Shown here in pieces: positions 12,109 through 15,761 of a stretch of 15,761 nucleotides of DNA. A program made the position numbers and the translations under genes. Location: positions 1 to 15,761 of the forward strand of contig WFWF01000080.1 in the NCBI GenBank assembly GCA_015491275.1, read 5' to 3'. The stretch comes from Aquificales bacterium. GTDB lineage: Bacteria > Aquificota > Aquificia > Aquificales > Aquificaceae. Positions within the stretch are counted from its first letter, which is position 1. Each line of letters begins with the position of its first letter. The notes beneath the pieces were generated by a model. That model was given only the letters and a program-made list of their open reading frames with translations. It did not search any database and was not told the origin of the DNA.

Positions 12109-13911
12109 ATGAGCTTGAAGAATATAAGAAATTTTTCCATAATAGCCCATGTTGATCACGGTAAATCAACCCTCGCGGACCGCCTTCTTGAGTTTACGGG
12201 AACCATATCGGAGAGGGAAAAAAGGGAACAGCTCCTTGATACGCTTGAGGTTGAGAGAGAGAGGGGCATAACCGTAAAGCTTCAGGCTGTCAAGATGTAC
12301 TATAAAGCGGAAGACGGAGAAACCTATACATTGCACCTTATAGATACACCGGGTCATGTGGACTTTTCCTATGAGGTTTCAAGGGCGCTTGCCGCATGTG
12401 AGGGTGCCTTACTTCTCATTGATGCTACTCAGGGTATTGAGGCGCAAACGGTTGCCAACTTTTGGAAGGCGGTGGAGGAGGATCTTGTAATAATACCCGT
12501 AATAAACAAGATAGATTTGCCTTCTGCAAATATAGAAAGAGTTTCAAAACAGATTGAGGAAGTACTCGGTCTTGATCCTTCCGAGATCATACTCACATCC
12601 GCCAAGGAGGGGATAGGTATAAAGGAAATACTTGAGGCTATAATTAAGCGAATACCCCCGCCCAAGGAAGAAGACGATAACAGGCTCAAGGCTCTTATCT
12701 TTGATTCTTACTATGACCCATACAGGGGTGCGGTTGCCTTTGTGAGAATATTCAGCGGAGAGGTTAAGCCGGGTACTAAGATAATGCTGTTTTCAACGGG
12801 TAAAGAGTTTGAGGTTACGGAAGTGGGTGCCCAGATGCCTTTTATGAAAAAATTGGAGAAGCTGTCCGCTGGAGATGTCGGATACATTTCCGCTTCCATA
12901 AAGGATGTGAGGGATATAAGGGTGGGGGATACGATAACAGATGCAAAAGATCCTGTTGATAAACCTGTTCCCGGATTTAAGCCTGCAAAACCTGTTGTGT
13001 TTGCGGGTATATATCCGACGGGTGATACAACCTATGAGGAGTTGAGGGATGCCCTTGAAAAATATGAAATAAATGATGCTTCCGTTTACTTTGAGCCGGA
13101 AAGTTCGCCCGCCCTCGGTATGGGTTTCAGGGTAGGATTCCTCGGATTACTGCACATGGAGATAGTTCAGGAAAGGTTGGAAAGAGAGTACGGGGTTAGC
13201 ATGATAACCACCGCTCCCAATGTCGTTTACAGGATAAAGTTGAAGCATAGGGATGATATAAGGGAGATAAGGAATCCTTCCGAACTGCCCGATAATATGG
13301 GACTTGTTGAATATATAGAAGAACCCTTTGCAAAGGTTACGATCATAGTGCCTTCCGAGTATGTAGGTTCTATAATGCAACTGTGTCAGGAGAAGAGAGG
13401 TATTCAGAAGAATTTTTCATATATGGATAAGAATACTGTTGTTCTTGAGTATGAGTTGCCCCTCTCTGAGATAATAATGGACTTCCACGATAAAATAAAA
13501 ACCCTTTCAAGGGGTTTTGCCTCTTATGACTACGAGATTGTAGGCTACAGAAAAGAAGATCTCGTAAGGCTCAATGTGTTCTTGAATAAACAACCTGTTG
13601 ACGCCCTGTCTTTTATAGTACACAGGGATAAGGCTTACAGGAGGGCAAGGCAGATAGTGGAAAAACTTAAAGAAGTTATCCCGCGTCAGCTTTTTGAAGT
13701 AAATGTGCAAGCGGGAATAGGAAATAAGATAATTGCTTCCGAGAGAATACCCCCCTTAAGGGCTAATGTTACCGCCAAATGTTACGGCGGTGATGTAACG
13801 AGAAAGAAGAAGCTACTTGAAAAACAAAAAGAAGGCAAAAAAAGAATGAAACAGTTCGGTAAGGTTCAGCTACCTCAGGAGGCTTTCCTTTCAATCCTTT
13901 CCGTTGATTAA
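12109..13911 (+). CDS. lepA: Elongation factor 4 (LepA)
   Basis: LepA is a ribosome-bound translational GTPase that affects elongation or initiation under stress. The 600-residue protein has every expected part: the G domain with AHVDHGKST (13-21), RERGIT (50-55), DTPGHVDF with His83 (79-86) and NKIDLP (133-138); domain 2; two EF-G-like domains including FLGLLHMEIVQERLEREYG; and the LepA-only C-terminal domain with CYGGDVTRKKKLLEKQKEGKKRMK near 558-581. No good ribosome site precedes the ATG, only TATCTT 7 bases upstream; it is probably translated from the same RNA as the orphan gene before it. Sequence style is very Aquifex-like. Confidence 0.98.
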   Translation: MSLKNIRNFSIIAHVDHGKSTLADRLLEFTGTISEREKREQLLDTLEVERERGITVKLQAVKMYYKAEDGETYTLHLIDTPGHVDFSYEVSRALAACEGALLLIDATQGIEAQTVANFWKAVEEDLVIIPVINKIDLPSANIERVSKQIEEVLGLDPSEIILTSAKEGIGIKEILEAIIKRIPPPKEEDDNRLKALIFDSYYDPYRGAVAFVRIFSGEVKPGTKIMLFSTGKEFEVTEVGAQMPFMKKLEKLSAGDVGYISASIKDVRDIRVGDTITDAKDPVDKPVPGFKPAKPVVFAGIYPTGDTTYEELRDALEKYEINDASVYFEPESSPALGMGFRVGFLGLLHMEIVQERLEREYGVSMITTAPNVVYRIKLKHRDDIREIRNPSELPDNMGLVEYIEEPFAKVTIIVPSEYVGSIMQLCQEKRGIQKNFSYMDKNTVVLEYELPLSEIIMDFHDKIKTLSRGFASYDYEIVGYRKEDLVRLNVFLNKQPVDALSFIVHRDKAYRRARQIVEKLKEVIPRQLFEVNVQAGIGNKIIASERIPPLRANVTAKCYGGDVTRKKKLLEKQKEGKKRMKQFGKVQLPQEAFLSILSVD

Positions 13912-13923
13912 TTTCACGGAAAG
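13897..13923 (+). terminator. Hairpin over the lepA stop codon
   Basis: CTTTCCGT (13897-13904) and ACGGAAAG (13916-13923) form a perfect 8-bp inverted repeat with an 11-base loop that contains the lepA stop. It is followed only by TTCATGCTTTTA, so it is at best a weak terminator or an RNA 3'-end stabiliser. It lies just before the promoter of the next gene. Confidence 0.35.
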
Positions 13924-13930
13924 TTCATGC

Positions 13931-13958
13931 TTTTACAATCTCGCCGATCTATTATAAT
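13931..13958 (+). promoter_or_regulatory. Promoter of the M23 peptidase-bactofilin pair
   Basis: A perfect TATAAT (13953-13958) is preceded by TTTTAC/TTTACA (from 13931 or 13932) with a spacer of 15-16 bases, slightly short. RNA would begin near 13965, and the strong AGGAGG ribosome site at 13964-13969 would then be at the very 5' end of the message. The 64-base gap after lepA holds this and the lepA hairpin. Confidence 0.5.
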
Positions 13959-13975
13959 GTATCAGGAGGCGGGCG

Positions 13976-14812
13976 ATGAAAGAGAAATATTGGACTATCC
14001 TTGTGGTCGGTTATGACGGTAAGAGGATTAAGTCCTTCCGCATAAGGAAGTCCCTGTTTAAAGCCTTCCTTCTATTCACCGTCGGTATATTCTCTTACAT
14101 AGCTATTGCCTCCTTCGGTATGTATAAACTGGATCAGAAGGTCGCTTCCCTTGAGAAGGAAAGGGATATGTTAACGGAAGAGCTTAAAACGGTTATGAGA
14201 GAAAATGCGAGACTATTTGCGATCACGGAGAAGGTTAGGAACATAGAAGAAAATCTTTTAAAAATAGATTCTTTCCTTCGTAAAAGGGGTATAAGAAAGG
14301 TAAAATATGCGGTGGGTGGAAGTTCACCTTATGGTGATGATGATATATTTAAATATCTTGATATAAATTATCTTACTTTTCTTGAAGGAAGATCCGCGAA
14401 GCTGATAAAAACATTAAGGAATATTCCCCTCGGCTATCCCGTTTACGGCAGGATAACTTCAAGATACGGATACAGGATAGATCCTTTTACGGGTAAGTAT
14501 GAATTTCACAAGGGTGTTGATATAAGGGCAAGGTACGGGGCGCCCGTCAGGGCTACAGCGGACGGCATTGTGGAATTTGCGGGCAAGCATCCGGGTTACG
14601 GCAAGATGGTCATAATAAGACACAGGTACGGTTTTAAAACCCTTTATGCCCATCTTTCAAAGATTAAGACAAGGGCGGGGAGAAGGGTTAAGGTCGGTAC
14701 CGTAATAGGTTATGTGGGATCAACGGGTAAATCTACCGGACCCCATCTTCACTATGAGGTTCGCAGGTATAAAAGATCCAAAAATCCTGTACACTATTTA
14801 GTAATGAGGTAA
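13976..14812 (+). CDS. Membrane-anchored M23 (LytM-type) peptidoglycan endopeptidase
   Basis: The 278-residue protein has a short basic cytoplasmic tail (1-27), one membrane anchor (about 28-48), a coiled coil (about 52-98), a linker, and a zinc endopeptidase domain (about 150-275). The active site is complete: His178 and Asp182 (FHKGVDI), His226 (YAHLS) and His257/His259 (HLH). So it should cut peptide cross-links in the periplasm, unlike the inactive activators of the EnvC type. GRITSRYGYRIDPFTGKYEFH is a classic M23 opening. AGGAGG lies 6 bases before the ATG. The bactofilin gene begins 4 bases after its stop. The layout resembles the LmdC and Csd1-class peptidases that work with bactofilins in cell-shape control. 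Confidence 0.92.
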   Translation: MKEKYWTILVVGYDGKRIKSFRIRKSLFKAFLLFTVGIFSYIAIASFGMYKLDQKVASLEKERDMLTEELKTVMRENARLFAITEKVRNIEENLLKIDSFLRKRGIRKVKYAVGGSSPYGDDDIFKYLDINYLTFLEGRSAKLIKTLRNIPLGYPVYGRITSRYGYRIDPFTGKYEFHKGVDIRARYGAPVRATADGIVEFAGKHPGYGKMVIIRHRYGFKTLYAHLSKIKTRAGRRVKVGTVIGYVGSTGKSTGPHLHYEVRRYKRSKNPVHYLVMR

Positions 14813-14816
14813 TATA

Positions 14817-15200
14817 ATGTTCGGAGGTAAAAAGGAACCCGTGAGAAAAAACAGCGAAGAGATAAGGACGCTTATAGGTGAGGGATGTGTTTTTGAAGGT
14901 AATCTGACCATATCTTCCTCCGCCCGTATTGACGGTCATGTAAAGGGAAATGTTAAAGGACAGGGGACCCTCGTTATAGGTGAGAGCGGACAGATTGAGG
15001 GGGATATAGAATCTTCCGAGCTTATAATCTACGGAAAAGTTACCGGAAATGTAAAGACACCCCGCCTTTACCTCAAGGAAGGTGCCCATCTAAACGGAGA
15101 TATTCAAACCGACACCCTTGTAATTGAAGAGGGGGCGGTTTACAACGGAAAGTGTCAGATGGGGATGGCAAGGGAATCATTTGTTATGGAGGAAGAGTAA
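14817..15200 (+). CDS. Bactofilin (CcmA-type cytoskeletal protein)
   Basis: The 127-residue protein is a single bactofilin (DUF583) beta-helix, with a repeat of hydrophobic and Gly residues every few positions: TLIGEGCVFEGNL, ARIDGHVKGNVKG, TLVIGESGQIEGDI, YGKVTGNV, LYLKEGAHLNGDI and LVIEEGAVYNGKC. A short charged N-tail (MFGGKKEPVRKNSEE) and an acidic C-tail flank the core. Bactofilins polymerise without nucleotide into membrane-associated filaments and recruit wall enzymes. GAGGT, overlapping the peptidase stop, serves as ribosome site. It is cotranscribed with the M23 peptidase just upstream and ends overlapping panE by 24 bases on the other strand. Confidence 0.93.
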   Translation: MFGGKKEPVRKNSEEIRTLIGEGCVFEGNLTISSSARIDGHVKGNVKGQGTLVIGESGQIEGDIESSELIIYGKVTGNVKTPRLYLKEGAHLNGDIQTDTLVIEEGAVYNGKCQMGMARESFVMEEE

Positions 15201-15761
15201 TTCCTTTGCCTTAACCAGTCTGACTATCATCTCATTGGAGGGAACGGGTATATTCTTTTCCGTAGCCAGTTTATATATAGCGCCGTTTAATGCATCAATT
15301 TCTGTTTTCTCCTTCTTAATATCCTTTAGCATGGAAGGGAAGTGTTCCCTTGTGGGAGGGATCAGCTTTTCATAAAATATCTTCCTATATTCATCCGCAT
15401 CTTTATAGCTGGATTCAATACCGTGAGCATTCATCACTTTGAATATTTCTTCTATAATGTCGTCCATTATCTCCTTTGTATAAGGAATATCCGCGAGGTT
15501 TCCATAAGTGGTTTCAAGTAAGGCGCCGAGCGGATTAAGTGCGCAGTTATATATGATTTTGTCCCATAAAAGTTTATAAACCTCTTCTTCGTATCTTGAA
15601 GGTATTCCCGCCTCATTGAAGAGATTAACAATCTTTTCTATTTTTTCCCTTTCTATTTTCTTTGAAGGATCACCTATTGCAACATCGTCCGCGCATACGG
15701 TTACATTCACCGTATGCTCATCAACGATCTCCGCACCGAATATAATTCTTGCAAGCAAAAC
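15177..15761 (-). CDS. panE: 2-dehydropantoate 2-reductase (ketopantoate reductase), C-terminal part
   Basis: About 194 C-terminal residues are in the window; the frame stays open to the last base, so the N-terminal NAD(P)-binding domain lies outside. PanE reduces ketopantoate to pantoate for coenzyme A. The visible helical substrate domain contains LLWDKIIYNCALNPLGALLETTYGNL, matching the family's K-x-x-x-N-x-x-x-NPL-x-AL stretch with the catalytic Lys, and FPSMLKDIKKEKTEIDALNGAI, matching SSM-x-x-D(7)-EID-x-x-NG with the conserved catalytic and binding Ser and Glu. The stop is TGA at 15179-15177, inside the bactofilin gene. PanE-like proteins include relatives with other substrates, so the exact substrate is slightly open. 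Confidence 0.88.
   Translation of the reverse strand, partial: VLLARIIFGAEIVDEHTVNVTVCADDVAIGDPSKKIEREKIEKIVNLFNEAGIPSRYEEEVYKLLWDKIIYNCALNPLGALLETTYGNLADIPYTKEIMDDIIEEIFKVMNAHGIESSYKDADEYRKIFYEKLIPPTREHFPSMLKDIKKEKTEIDALNGAIYKLATEKNIPVPSNEMIVRLVKAKELLFLHNK

Noticed and set aside
14733..15089. A 118-codon - strand frame across the peptidase-bactofilin junction
   Set aside because: It is antisense to both genes, including the repeated bactofilin core, and has no ribosome site.
1..15761. Mobile elements, prophage, CRISPR, tRNA or rRNA genes
   Set aside because: No transposase or integrase, no regular repeats and no RNA-gene-like stretches are visible; the gaps are too short to hold them.

Overview
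The window looks like a compact stretch of chromosome from a thermophilic Gram-negative bacterium, most likely of the Aquificaceae (the Aquifex, Hydrogenobacter, Hydrogenivirga and Thermocrinis group). The reasons are the heavy use of AGG/AGA arginine and ATA isoleucine codons, proteins rich in Lys, Glu and Ile, a scrambled gene order with frequent strand switches, almost no intergenic space, and a LepA that reads very like what I recall of the Aquifex protein. The organism is an inference from reading; no search was run. I see no phage, transposon, CRISPR, tRNA or rRNA, and the longest gene-free stretch is about 100 bases.

Layout, left to right. The end of a thiamine-phosphate-synthase-like gene is followed by a CcsA/HemX-type cytochrome c assembly membrane protein (+). 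nadA, quinolinate synthase, lies on the opposite strand and is divergent from a tight + run of pyrD (dihydroorotate dehydrogenase), lysC (aspartokinase), an ADP-heptose pathway kinase and yraN. rpsP and khpA (-) converge on yraN. A membrane-anchored metallophosphoesterase (+) then separates rpsP-khpA from ffh. A - strand run moeB/thiF-like, PilZ-domain protein, ffh follows; moeB is divergent from pdxA (+). A stand-alone flavodiiron-like metallo-beta-lactamase protein (-) is divergent from a small basic orphan protein followed by lepA (+). Last come an M23 endopeptidase and bactofilin pair (+) and the 3' part of a ketopantoate reductase gene (-).

Most genes are housekeeping: cofactors (thiamine, NAD, PLP, pantothenate, sulfur transfer), pyrimidine and aspartate-family biosynthesis, translation and targeting (S16, KhpA, Ffh, LepA), and envelope (heptose kinase, M23 peptidase, bactofilin, perhaps the phosphoesterase). 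No wholly new multi-gene system is evident. The best leads are: (1) a probable in-frame internal start in lysC that would make a separate regulatory beta subunit; (2) a perfect 14-bp palindrome between moeB and pdxA that reads as a -10 box in both directions and would start both mRNAs within about a base of their start codons; (3) related overlapping -10 boxes at two other divergent pairs, and -10-like boxes just upstream of the Shine-Dalgarno-less ffh and phosphoesterase genes; (4) four of five tail-to-tail gene pairs with overlapping coding ends, one with a probable terminator inside the facing gene; (5) an adjacent M23 peptidase and bactofilin, a likely cell-shape module; (6) a stand-alone diiron protein of oxygen-sensor type; and (7) a basic helical orphan just upstream of lepA behind the best promoter in the window.
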